DNA of 64,000 nucleotides, from assembly GCA_031771865.1 (NCBI GenBank), contig JASISA010000042.1:124001-188000 (forward strand), written 5' to 3'. Of the stretch, positions 52,006-61,309 are shown in pieces. The position numbers were made by a program, and so were the translations under genes. The stretch's first letter is position 1; each line of letters starts with the position of its first letter. Below the pieces are notes generated by a model. It did not search any database, was not told the origin of the DNA, and saw nothing but the letters and a program-made list of their open reading frames with translations. Source of the stretch: Nothophaeocryptopus gaeumannii. Its lineage: Eukaryota; Ascomycota; Dothideomycetes; Mycosphaerellales; Mycosphaerellaceae.

Positions 52006-53912
52006 CTAATCGTTCCCAAACAACCCACCAGTTGGCTTCTTCGCTTTCGACTTCTCATCGGCCTCGCGCCTCCCATCTAGTGGACCAAGCTGAGCCAATG
52101 GAGGCGTCTTGGTACGCTTGGTCATCTTGACAGGCTTTACTTTAGACGTGATGCTGTCTGAGCTCTGGTCCAAGAGTCGGTTGTCGTGGCGTGGGAGATT
52201 GGGCGCGAGCTTCGTAGCAGGCTCGGTGGTCCGTGCGTCGTAGCGCTTGGTCTCTCGATTGAAAAGTCCAGTGAGAAAATCGCAGCCAGGTGGGAAATTA
52301 AGAGTTCCCGACTTTCGACTATTACTCTTGGCTTCAGGAACGTGAGGTGCAGCTGTCTTTATAATCTTTCGAGAAGTATCCAGCGTCTCGAAGGCATCTT
52401 CGGAATCGGAGTCAGAGTTCGCTGGAAAAGATGTGCTCTTCCTGGCGCGAGAAGGTCCTGGCTGCAACTGGGAATGAGGCCCGTCATGGATCGAGATCGG
52501 GTCTTGTGCTGTGCCCCGTTTCGTTTTCGTCGAAGAAATGCTGCATCGTGTGGCAGGTGATGCTGACGTCATTCCTTGGTGTAGATCCGTGTCGAAGGTT
52601 CGCTTGCGGAAGCTGTACTCATGAGGTGAGGCATTTGACTTTTCCTGCCGCTGAGGCGCTTGATCCGAGTGATGTCTCTCGTCCTCATCAACGGACAATT
52701 GCATCGCCCTGCCCGATTGCTGGTACTGTGATCGGCCTTGCGTCTGAGACCATACCCCATCACCACTGTCTGCTGCGAGTGCTTCCAAGGCATCATGATA
52801 CTGGGTTGATGTTGGATTGTAGCCAAGCTCCTCCTCATCTCCCTGATCCATCTCATCCGACCCAGGGCCCTGATCGTGGAGAGGAGCGCTGCTGTCTTCC
52901 TGAACCGGCGACTGATCTCCATCGAGCTGTGCTTGTCCCTGATGCGACCACGCCGTTGAGTCAGTGATCAAGAATCCACGATTGACATCCACAGCCTTCT
53001 CGACCATACTCCACGGTTCGCTTTGAAAAGCGTGCACCGTATTGAACATGGCAACAAGATTTGCATGCTGATTTCCGACGACATTGACAATCAGATCATG
53101 GTCGTTGTAAGATCGCAGATTATCGGCATGGAACAACTGCAGCCAAGACTTGAGATTTTCCCAGTGAGGCTCGTATGCCACGCGAAACGTGATCTTTCCG
53201 TGTCTCAGCTTCGCGACAATGTCCTCGCGGTAGCGCAGATATGCACCCGAATATGCTCGCATGCGGCTGGTATCCGGGTTGATGGTCGTATTAGATTCCA
53301 CTCTGCCCGGCTCGACGTTGATGTGGATGTTCGAAGGGCCATGCGGAAGTACGTTAATGGCCTTGAGGCTCGCGCAGTCTCTCAACAGCTTCGTCACCTT
53401 CCAGAACGGTAGGCTAGCCCTGCCGTTGAAGTTTCTGATGTTGAAGATAAAGTCTTGAGCGACGTAGAAGATAGGACGAGCTTCTTCTCGCACCGCCTTC
53501 GAAACTCGAAGAAGTGCAGGACCCGCCGAATGTGTCCTGTCCTTGTACACCTTGACCTCTTTGCTCATTATCTTTCCATCCGGCCGTACTTCGTAAGGCT
53601 CCAGTACGGCAAGAGCATACTCGATGATAGCTCGTCCGATCTTCGGGTGCCATCGCAGCAGTCTGAGAACGTGGTTCTTCGGGTAGTGATCGGTGACGTC
53701 TCCATTGTGCGCCGCGCTTCTGCTGGGTACTTGTCCGCTTGAGTTGAAGACCGGATTGGAGTCTCCGGGCCCTTCAGCTGCATCAGGTCGTGCCTCGTCT
53801 TCTTGGCCAGCTGTTCTTTGAGCATCGCTGTCGTTCGCTTGCTGAAGAGTGACCGATTCGGAGAACCGTCGGCTTTGGCGGATTTGCCAAACAGTCTGGC
53901 TGTGAAGTCCAT
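52006..53912 (-). CDS. Hypothetical protein, 612 residues, two exons, N-terminal 2EXR/F-box-type fold likely
   Basis: Exon 1 (53,731-53,912) starts MDFTARLFGKSAKADG and ends after SSTQADK. A 68-nt intron (GTACCC...CTCAG) joins it in phase to exon 2 (52,006-53,662), which begins LLRWHPKIGRAIIEYALAVL. Then come PALLRVSKAVREEARPIFY and VAQDFIFNIRNF, the pattern R-V-x-K-x-v-R-x-E-A-x-P-I-F-Y of many fungal proteins whose F-box-like head is followed by this element. Residues after about 270 are disordered, rich in Ser/Gln/Asp (DQGPGSDEMDQGDEEE), with basic patches toward the end (KMTKRTKTPPLAQLG) and a KKPTGGLFGND C-terminus. It lies at the flank of the mating-type region and is transcribed in the same direction as MAT1-1-1. 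Function unknown. Confidence 0.8.
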
Positions 53913-53942
53913 GGCGGCAGGCGAGGCTTGGCCGGCGTAGAC

Positions 53943-54263
53943 TCAGGGATGGGGATTCGACTTGATACTCAGCTGCCTGTTACCACAGCAAAGGACGTAT
54001 TGCAAGGTGTAGTAGTACTCGACTCGCTCAGCGTCTACGTCCTCATTGTCCTCGTCAACCTCCTCCCCATCATCCGCGCCGGGCTCGCGCATACTATTCA
54101 GTAGCTGATCGTCCAATTGCGACTGCTGTTCACTAGGCTCTTCATGCTCTTTAGGCTCCTTATTTTGCTGCTTCCGCCGCTTATTGTTCACGCGCTGAGC
54201 TACAGCGCTTTCTTCGTTCTCTCGAGCTCTGCGAGAGGCCTGAGTTTTGCGCTTCGGGGCCAT
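53943..54263 (-). CDS. Charged small protein, 106 residues, AT-rich codons
   Basis: ATG 54263 opens MAPKRKTQASRRARENEE, then RVNNKRRKQQNKEPKEHEE and an acidic stretch (ADDGEEVDEDNEDVDAERV), ending with YYYTLQYVLCCGNRQL. It ends 30 bp before the start of the 612-residue gene. Codons use more A and T at third positions (AAT, AAA, CTA, AGT) than the neighbours, and the 200 bp upstream are also AT-rich with TTA/TAG/TAA triplets. This suggests DNA of different origin, perhaps the end of a transposon ORF. A bipartite nuclear-localisation-like basic region is visible. No domain recognised. Confidence 0.45.
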   Translation of the reverse strand: MAPKRKTQASRRARENEESAVAQRVNNKRRKQQNKEPKEHEEPSEQQSQLDDQLLNSMREPGADDGEEVDEDNEDVDAERVEYYYTLQYVLCCGNRQLSIKSNPHP

Positions 54264-54783
54264 TATTAACGGCAGCAACGACGTGTAGGGGACGCGTATT
54301 AGGCTTGGTAGTAACCCTTAGCAATACCTCCGAGGTTCGTTTGGTCTTGTAGAGTAAGAAAAGACGCGTAGAACGATATATTACTAACTATTATTACAAG
54401 GTGGTGGAGCATTCGGAAAAAGCCGAGTGGGCGCGCCTACATGCAAAGCACAGTAAAGGCCTCATTGTTCAAATCGCACATCACGCATGACGGATATCAT
54501 GCATGGCAGTGACATACTGCTCACGGTGCAAATGCAGGCCCTTGAAAGCGTACAGATACTCCAGCGACATGGCTTCTTCAGTATGGAGCACACGACTAAG
54601 CTATTGACGTTGACTGGGGCTCGTTGAAGAAGATGAAATATGGGAAAGAAAGGTTGTGGGAAGAGATTTACATTGACAAAACTATTTACAGCAAAGGGCC
54701 CAAGGCCCGGGCACGGAGTATCGTGCAGAGCAGTCATGTCCATCTCAAAGAGCAAAGCAGCAGAGGCGTCAGCGAGCTGTAGC
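54264..54783. other. AT-rich flank between the charged ORF and MAT1-1-1
   Basis: No gene. The first 150 bp are AT-rich (ATATATTACTAACTATTATT near 54,380), in contrast to the GC-rich sequence either side. The rest is the 3' untranslated region of MAT1-1-1. Confidence 0.45.
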
Positions 54784-56160
54784 TCACTGGTCGGGGTCGA
54801 ACCGGAACCAGTCCGACCAGATCACCTGGTCGTCGAGCGGAGCGTCCATCTCGTTCTGCGCCATTGCCATGTCGAGGTCGATGGCATCCCAGCGCCCACC
54901 ATCCTCGACTGCGGTGTTCGGGACAGCAGGGTTGAAGCTCATGTCGAACGAGCTAAGCGGGTCAGCTGGATCGAAGAGGCCGTTGTACGGGAACTCGACG
55001 CCAGTCTGTTCCAGGGCACCGGTCGCCTGCTCGAGCGCGGCGTTCTGGCTGGCGGCCGGGGCGGCGGGGGCGGAGGGGGCGGAGGGGGCGGCGGGAGCTG
55101 GTGGTGGACGGTCGACATTGATGGCCGGCGAGGGCGAAGCATCGAGCTCGAAGAGCTCGCCGAGCTCAGCTCTGATGGCTCGCTCGGCCTCAGCGAGCTC
55201 TTCATCCTCGCTGCTGTTGGGCGCTTCTGCGTTGGAGGCGAGACCGGTGACCATCTGAGCGGAAGGCGTCATATCGTCGGTCATGATGGCAGTTGGCTTG
55301 GAGACCATGGTGAGTGAACCCTGGGTGCTCGTGTTCGGTGAGCCATTGTTGCTGAGCTTGCCGTAGCCCACGGCGTAGCAGTGGTTGACCAGGTCATCTA
55401 CACCGAGAGTGGTCGTCGTGAACTTCTCAGGAAGGGTGTTGGGCTCCGGGATGAAGGCGCGCTCGAGCATCGGCATCTTTCCCTACGTACAAAGTCAGTA
55501 TGGTCCATGATGCAGCGGTATCTGGCTGAAGCAACTCACCTGGTCGCCATCCACTGGCGGGCGCACGACCCAGCCCATCAGCTGCAGGTACTCGTTTGGC
55601 GGAACGACGCCGATGAGTGGTGCGCAGATGTCGAAGAACTCGTCAAGCGGAGCGTCTTTCTTCTCGCGGCAACCGCGCACGATGCTGTATGCCTTGGCGA
55701 GGATAGTCCTGAACTGCATTAGCACTGCAATTGTGAAGCACGTCACTCAATGTTGATGTACTCACCACTTGGGCTGGAAGGGATCTGTCTGCCAGAGGAA
55801 CGTCATGGTCTTGGAGATCGATTTCTGAGTGTACGATGCGAGCAGTCTGTTGTAGAACTCTTTAGGCGCATGTCAGTACGTCCTAAGCTGCAGTATGCCG
55901 AGGAGATACTTACTGCGGAATGCCATCCAGGAGTTGAGCGGCCGCTTTGGCCCTCCGGTCTCAAGGTCAGATTTCGCCTTCTTGCGCTGCTTCTTCTCGG
56001 TCTTCGCTACAGCCGAGCTGGTGACAGTCATGCCGGGTGCTGCATTTGGCACGGCGCGGTGCGCTGCCTGCTGCAGCGTGCTGATGATTTGACTGGTCAT
56101 CTCCTCATTGCAAGACTCGAGGAAGGTTTGGAACGCAGCTGTCATTGCGTCGGTAGCCAT
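54784..56160 (-). CDS. MAT1-1-1: Mating-type protein MAT1-1-1 (alpha1-box transcription factor), four exons
   Basis: Exons 55,914-56,160, 55,766-55,859, 55,540-55,708 and 54,784-55,482 join in phase, giving 402 residues. The introns are 54, 57 and 57 nt, all GTRAGT...AG. Residues about 70-160 form the alpha1 (MATalpha_HMG) box: GPKRPLNSWMAFR, then TMTFLWQTDPFQPKWTILAK across two exon joins, then DEFFDICAPLIGVVPP and YLQLMGW. This domain is diagnostic of the alpha-type master regulator that turns on mating-type-specific genes such as pheromone and receptor genes. The N-terminus is helical and the C-terminal half is rich in Ala, Pro, Asp and Asn, with a low-complexity APSAPSAPAAPAAS run (GC-rich microsatellite at about 55,060-55,100). 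No stop or frameshift was found. A divergent gene starts 245 bp away. Confidence 0.95.
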
Positions 56161-56405
56161 GTCGGCGGTAGTGGCTCCAATTGTTTGGGTGTGGTGAAAG
56201 GGTAATAACAAAGGGATGTGCGAATGCGGAATGTGCGAGGTTGAAAGGAATGTTTCAGTCTGCAAGTTTCAGAGAGGAATGCAGTCTTAAGAACTCTTGC
56301 CACGGAAATAGCGTGGCTGGCAGGTGAAGAAACCCCTGCCAACTTAGAGTTTACCCGTGCTTGTGCACATGAATCTAAGCGCAGCACAGCTCTAACCGGC
56401 AGACC
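56161..56405. promoter_or_regulatory. Shared intergenic promoter of MAT1-1-1 and its divergent neighbour
   Basis: The two start codons point away from each other across 245 bp, so both promoters must lie here or overlap the first exons. The region has several AACAAAG/CATTC-like boxes (AATAACAAAGGGATG near 56,203). No site was tested. Confidence 0.6.
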
Positions 56406-57667
56406 ATGCTGCACATTCGCGATCTACACGTGCAAAAGTACGTGACGACACACGACAACAACACACTCTCTCACGCTGAACATCTCTTGCGCTGCGCACG
56501 AAGCGCACGCCCAGCAGTTCAGATGGACATTCTTATGCAGAATTTCCCTCACCTTATGCCAAAAGAGCCGACTATCGAGAGGATCAAGAAGCGATCAAAT
56601 CCATACTCTCTAGCCGGAGACCGCGGTGTGGCCAATGGTAGGTGACCAAGCAACTCGATGCGTTTTGCACACTAACAGCACTAGATGAAGCGCTCACGCC
56701 CGGCGACGTGGTCCAGTGCGACCAAGCGTTCCTCGACTCAATCCTCCAGCAGCTCCGTATTGTCGACATTAAAGTGTGGATGTGCGATATCCGCGGCGTT
56801 GGTCATTTCTGGGCTAATCCTCAAGACCCTTTCAAGCACGATCCGGACGAGCTTATTCGAGAAGCCCTCACTATGATTAGCCACCTGGCGCCCGAGATCA
56901 AACGCCTCCGCGCTCACCCTGAGCTCTTCGGCGACGCTCGTAGTCGTACTCGATTCCTCGAGCTCGGCGGCAAGTCAGTCAAACGCACTAAAGAACTCTT
57001 CCTCCTCACAATCAAAGGCAGAGATTTACTCGAGCAGTCTCAGAAGCGCATCGATGCTCTGAATGGTTCTAAGCCAAACCGACCAAACACTAAGGAGCCA
57101 TACCAGCCCTGGGAGAGCTTTGGCCGCGCAATGCCACTTCTCACAGATTCTCCAGCGGTCAAGGAGGTTGAGAATACCGTCCCGGGCATGAACATGATCG
57201 CGGCACAGCAGCTTCCCCAGAGCGCCGTGCTCATCGCTGAGCGTTGGCGACAGAAGGTCGAGAAGATCTTAACGGACATTATGCGAGTCTCACCGCGACC
57301 AGAGGTGGCGCGAAGTATGCTACCGGGCAGGGACCGCCCCGTGATATACGAGAATGTTCAGGAAGGTCAGAGCGCCGTGGTCAAGCGCACAGCGGCACAG
57401 ATTCCAAAGACCGAGATCGTAAGTACAGTGCCAATGTTTATTCTCCGGCATAAGCACTAACTTTTGAAACAGACGAAGAGGCAGTTGGCATTTGGAAAAC
57501 AAGAGCCAGTGGCAGAGATGGCTAGGCTGTTCGCGCTGTTCGAGGATGATATCACTTCTCAGCTTAGACGCCCGCCGGCTGCATTTCTGGCCACACTCCT
57601 GAGCCCAGAGGGCAAGCGCTTGGTTGAGCAGGCGATGAATCGTGAGGCTGCTGAGTTCGGCCTGTGA
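56406..57667 (+). CDS. Mating-type-region companion gene, three exons
   Basis: Exons 56,406-56,637, 56,685-57,418 and 57,473-57,667 join in phase across introns of 47 and 54 nt (GTAGGT...CTAG; GTAAGT...ACAG), giving 386 residues. The protein has no known domain: an N-terminal helical part (DILMQNFPHLMPKEPTIERI), a core with DIKVWMCDIRGVGHFWANP and LIREALTMISHLAPEIKRL, a basic middle and a helical C-terminus (EMARLFALFEDDITSQLRR). It is transcribed away from MAT1-1-1 over a 245-bp gap. Genes of unknown function at this position are reported in MAT1-1 idiomorphs of Mycosphaerellaceae and relatives, which supports a mating-type link. Whether this is the same family cannot be checked here. A later ATG (56,522) is an alternative start. 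Confidence 0.75.
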
Positions 57668-58160
57668 AGAGCTCTTTGATTATGTGAGGACGCTCCAGGT
57701 CATGCTGTAGGACTTCAGACGCCTCAAAATGAGTTCAAAACTTGAAAATGCACATCAGTACTCAACGTCTCTCCAGCTCATCATCCTCCTGAACGGTCTG
57801 ACTTCAACTTCAAACACGTATTCATCCACTTGAAATAGCCAGCTTTCCGTCCAAAACCTGAGATCGTTCAGAGGCCAAAGAGTAAGAGAATGTGAGCTCC
57901 AGTAGCACTCCTTGAAGCGAGCCTGCTGTGTGCTCATAACGGAGTATCTACCCTGAGTTGCGATAGGGGAACTCAGACTCAAGTCCCCCTCCTCACCTCG
58001 ACTCAATTCCATCCTCATACCCTCTCCCTCCGAACGAGCGCAGATCCCGCACTTCAAATTTTGTTTGAAGCATTCAATTGAGCCAGCTCTTTGACCCAAC
58101 GTTGATGTAGCCTTAGGCCCAACCCCCCTCTCTCCACCGCTAGGCTTCGGAGCCTCTGGT
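57668..58160. other. Downstream flank of the companion gene
   Basis: No coding frame with protein character. Minus-strand frames are short. Confidence 0.4.
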
Positions 58161-58418
58161 GTGCCCTATAAACATCCGCCTATATCCCCTCGAGCACGAG
58201 CCCCTCAATCCCACCCTTTCTTCACGAATACTACTATTTCTTCACCTCGCCACCGTCCGTTCACCATAAACAATCACTGGGACATAAACTTCCACTGGGA
58301 TTCTAAGGCAGTGCAGCTCCGTGCACATGAACATCGACTAGGACTCATGAACAACCAGTGGGACTGGCTCCGTGCGTCTGAAGAACGAGTAGGATTCGTG
58401 AAGAAGCTATGGGATTGA
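58161..58418 (+). pseudogene. Small ORF with tryptophan-spaced repeats
   Basis: A plus-strand frame ending at TGA 58,416-58,418 shows a repeating pattern: NHWDINFHWDSK, then RLGLMNNQWDWLRASEERVG and FVKKLWD. The steps of L-G/V-G...W-D suggest a tandem helical repeat of about 20 residues. The first half of the frame is Pro/Ser-rich. It may be a fragment of a gene that continues into the repeat-bearing sequence downstream. Confidence 0.35.
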
Positions 58419-58500
58419 GCGTGTTGCGACCGCGTGTCCAACTGACTCGTCCAGATGGGCCTTGGGAGGGCCTTAAAAGCATCCAAAGGGTAGACGGACG

Positions 58501-59040
58501 ATGGAAAGAGAAGACAACTCCTGGGACTCAACAGGCACCACCCACGCTCACACCAACTCTCGGCGGTAACTGGCTGCGTCAACTTCTGGGAATTAGTCCG
58601 GCACGCTGCCAAAATCTACAGCTACGGAGGCGTACAATCGTCTTGTGGGCTCTGTTCGTGTGCTGCAGCTACCATCTGGCCACAGTCTCCCGTCTCTTCG
58701 ACCGCCGCCGCTCCTCGTCAGCCTCCAATTGGCACTCGTCCTGTGTCCGACAGCACTGACAGCGGTGGGGGTGTTCGTCTGGAGCCCCAGCAGCAGACGC
58801 TCAATCCGACCACCCACCGTGCAAATCCCACGGACTTCCGAAGGACATGCCAGGAGCCGCAGGTCTCGGGCTCGGACGACTACGTGTACAACTATCTCAG
58901 TCAACTACCGTCCTCCCTGGCCGACATGGAGGACTCGCACGAGGAGGGACTTCTCGGACGCCGAGAGGGCGTCGGGCCCATTGGGTCGCAAGAGGAGGCC
59001 ACCGGCCGTTTGACATAGTCAGGCTTCCGGGGGTCTCGGG
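58501..59040 (+). repeat. Repeat-bearing segment related to the 39-kb region
   Basis: The core GACAACTCCTGGGACTCAAC near 58,512 matches the 82-bp repeat at 39.1-39.3 kb, and 58,985-59,040 matches 39,676-39,731. Between them one plus-strand frame (about 58,640-59,018) is protein-like (RTCQEPQVSGSDDYVYNYLS; LADMEDSHEEGLLGRREG) and ends at TAG. The order of the two matching elements is the same in both places, about 470-530 bp apart. This looks like two diverged copies of one element or gene. Confidence 0.6.
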
Positions 59041-60003
59041 TTTACATGTCGCACACAATAGCACATTGAGAAGGTCTCGCGGTTACGTCACCTTCAAGAC
59101 TCTGCATTTGGTCAAGCGCACCGCTGCGATATCGCATGAACAGCAAACTGCCATTTCGAGCTCGCCTTCACCAAACAACACGCCATGCAGCTCTCGTCTT
59201 GTGCGCTCTGCAACTGCCACGCCAACAGCTTTCGAAACATTTGTCGCTTCGCAAATTGTACCCATCCCGCACCAGACATGGACGAGTGCACCACCTCCGC
59301 ACAGCGAGCGCCGCCTCAGCCCATACCGCCTCTGTACCACATCTTCGGCTACCGTCATGACATCCGCTCACACAGACCCTGAAGGGTACCAAACCGCCAC
59401 ATCGACGCTGATGAGCCCGACATGATGAGCCCGGCAATCGGCACCGGCGGGACCTGCCATAAAGTGCCAACGCCTGTCAAGAGAGAAAAAGAGAAATCAC
59501 CATCGCTGGGACTCCAGAGCGTTCTTGACAGCAACGGTGGAATCTACCACAAGTGCTGTCCAAGCGACGAGGACAAAAGAAAAGACAACCGCCGGGACTC
59601 AGCGGCGTCCTCGCTCGCTCCCTCTGGGCCTTGACTCGCCCTTCGGCCTCTGCTCGCCTTCCGGACCAAGAAAAGACAAGACAAGCCCTGGGACTCAACA
59701 GGCTTGATCCGGTAACCCTCGCCGCTTCTCCGTTTGAGAGCGGCACCGAAAGTCTGGAAGAGACTGGGCCGCTGGTGACTGCGCTTTTCAAGCGCGTTGC
59801 TGTCTATGACCCAAGCATGACTTCCACCCGTAATGGCAAGTCCCAATCTGCGCCAATGCTGCCGCCGCAGCTGCGGTCACCGACGAGAAGCAGCGCAGCA
59901 ACTCGCCAAATGCAGAGCTCACTTTGAACGCCGCCGTCCCTGTCAATGGCCGAGTTTGACAAACTTTCCAGACCTGGGTGGTCGTTAGTGCGATGCCACC
60001 ATC
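59041..60003. other. Gene-poor flank around the motif cluster
   Basis: Apart from the motif copies, a plus-strand frame around 59,700-59,925 is protein-like (LAASPFESGTESLEETGPLV; TSTRNGKSQSAPMLPPQ) but has no start. The rest shows nothing recognisable. Confidence 0.35.
59485..59710 (+). repeat. Three degenerate copies of the GACAAC-CTGGGACTCAACAGGC motif
   Basis: GAGAAATCACCATCGCTGGGACTCCAG (59,491), GAAAAGACAACCGCCGGGACTCAGC (59,579) and AAAAGACAAGACAAGCCCTGGGACTCAACAGGC (59,671) recur about every 90 bp. They are weaker relatives of the 39.1-kb and 58.5-kb copies. Confidence 0.55.
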
Positions 60004-60434
60004 ATGGGCAAGAAGCATGGCGCCACCCTCGAGGATGCGCTCTCCAAGGTTTGGTGCTGCTACTGTGACCGCCGTGTCACCGATGACAGCACCCTCATGG
60101 GCCACCAGAAAGTCAAGCACTTCCAGTGCACCGGCAACATCTGCCACCGCAAATTGAGCACCTTCGAATACACATGGAGCAGGTGCACAAGGAGCAGCTC
60201 GACGAGGTTCCCATCAGCTATGCTCTTACTCAAATCCATCCGAGAGGACGCATCCTCTTCCAGATAGAGGAGCTGTCTTGGACCAGTACACCCTTCCCTT
60301 CAGCTCGTAAATGTAGCCTACACTCCCAGGCCTCAACATCGGCAATTCTACAGCTCGATGCTTCCCGCCAGCAACTCATCGATCACTTCAACAAGCTTGC
60401 TCACGACCAACTGATCCGTCTTGGCGGTGCTTGA
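60004..60434 (+). pseudogene. BuGZ/ZNF207-like zinc-finger gene, frameshifted
   Basis: ATG 60004 opens MGKKHGATLEDALSKVWCCY, then CDRRVTDDSTLMGHQKVKHF. This is the signature start of the BuGZ family (ZNF207 in animals), whose first C2H2 finger has C-x2-C...H-x4-H spacing; that family binds Bub3 and spindle or splicing factors. The second finger begins at about 60,142 (ICHRKL) but the frame slips between 60,154 and 60,171, after which the other frame continues RIHMEQVHKEQLDEVP, the expected end of finger two. The stretch that in the family reads T-A-G-G-L between the two halves is missing, so a small deletion caused the shift. The later sequence (HPRGRILFQIEELSWTS) does not look like BuGZ. Probably a truncated, non-functional copy. 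Confidence 0.75.
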
Positions 60435-60780
60435 TGGCTGCTGTAGAGACTGACTTCTGTGGCTGAGGCTATGGAGAAGAAGAGACTTGAGTGGTAGAAG
60501 GGCGTGCATCGCTGGCGACGGCGCGTTTCAAGCGCGTCGTTTCAGAGGGCGGACACGCCATCATCGCTGGCGATGCTGGCACGCGAGAAGCGCCTCCGCG
60601 ACCGCGACCGCCGAGCAAGCTACACCTGGTCACCCGTTGAGCACGTCTCCTCCCTTGCGCATGTGTCCGGTGCACTGCAGCGTGGAAGTGGCGAGGAGAT
60701 GCCGACCTCCCTGGGCTAGTCCGAAGGCCTCACTGAACTCCTGGCCAAACTCATAGACGTCTTTCCAGGAGACTGAGCGA
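60435..60780. other. Unresolved stretch between two gene fragments
   Basis: Plus-strand frames read SYTWSPVEHVSSLAHVSGAL and, after a TAG, SEGLTELLAKLIDVFPGD followed by a TGA directly before the kinase fragment. Protein-like, but interrupted; source unknown. Confidence 0.35.
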
Positions 60781-60959
60781 ACATCGGCTGTCAATCCTAC
60801 ACGGCTCCGGGGCGAATCGCGAGCGGCGGCATGGTGCAGGCGGGAGGAACTATTGGGACCTACAGCGTGCAGTCGAATATCTGTCCGCTTGGGCTCACGA
60901 TAATCGAGTGTGCTCTGGGACGATATTCATATCCACCTGAGAGCTACGACAACATGTTT
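60781..60959 (+). pseudogene. Fragment of a Pbs2-type MAP kinase kinase
   Basis: The frame reads NIGCQSYTAPGRI, then GGTIGTYSVQSNICPLGLTI and IECALGRYSYPPESYDNMF. In MAPKKs of the Pbs2 (HOG pathway) group this region is the end of the activation loop, the APE motif and subdomain IX. Key residues are changed: the APE glutamate is Gly, and the invariant Asp and the Trp of SDxWSxG are Asn and Cys. The sequence stops matching after NMF, and a TGA stands two codons before the fragment. No ATP-binding or catalytic loop lies nearby. It is therefore a decayed fragment and not a kinase. Roughly 60 codons are preserved. Confidence 0.75.
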
Positions 60960-61309
60960 CTCCGACCTTGGCGCGCTGGTCCCGGTGAGACCAGCGTCCG
61001 TGAACATCACGGTAAAGTCCATGAAGGTCACGGAGGAAGATAATTGGAAGCTACCGAGGAGGCTACCGAGGAGGCTACGGCGGTGGTGGATTTGGCGGGG
61101 ACTGAACGCAGCCTGCCAATCTGCCCGCGAGACACATGCGCAAACAACATCGAAGAGATACGCCAACGAAGTCATGATGAACAGAGAAGCAGGTCTTATC
61201 CTGCACGGTGGTGTAAACCACGGTCACGGGAAGCAAGCTGAGCTTATTTACCGTGACGTTGAAGGCAAGGCTATGTCGGTCGCCTCTGGTCAGCTTGCAG
61301 GATCTTGCC
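60960..61309. other. Unresolved stretch
   Basis: A plus-strand frame around 61,150-61,330 is protein-like (RYANEVMMNREAGLILHGGV; KQAELIYRDVEGKAMSVASG) and may be a 5' exon of the next gene or another fragment. Short GAGGCTACCGAG repeats lie at 61,050-61,080. Confidence 0.3.

Noticed and set aside
54640..55317. 225-codon plus-strand frame with a poly-Gly run
   Set aside because: Antisense to the last exon of MAT1-1-1; the Gly run is the complement of the Pro/Ala-rich part of that exon.
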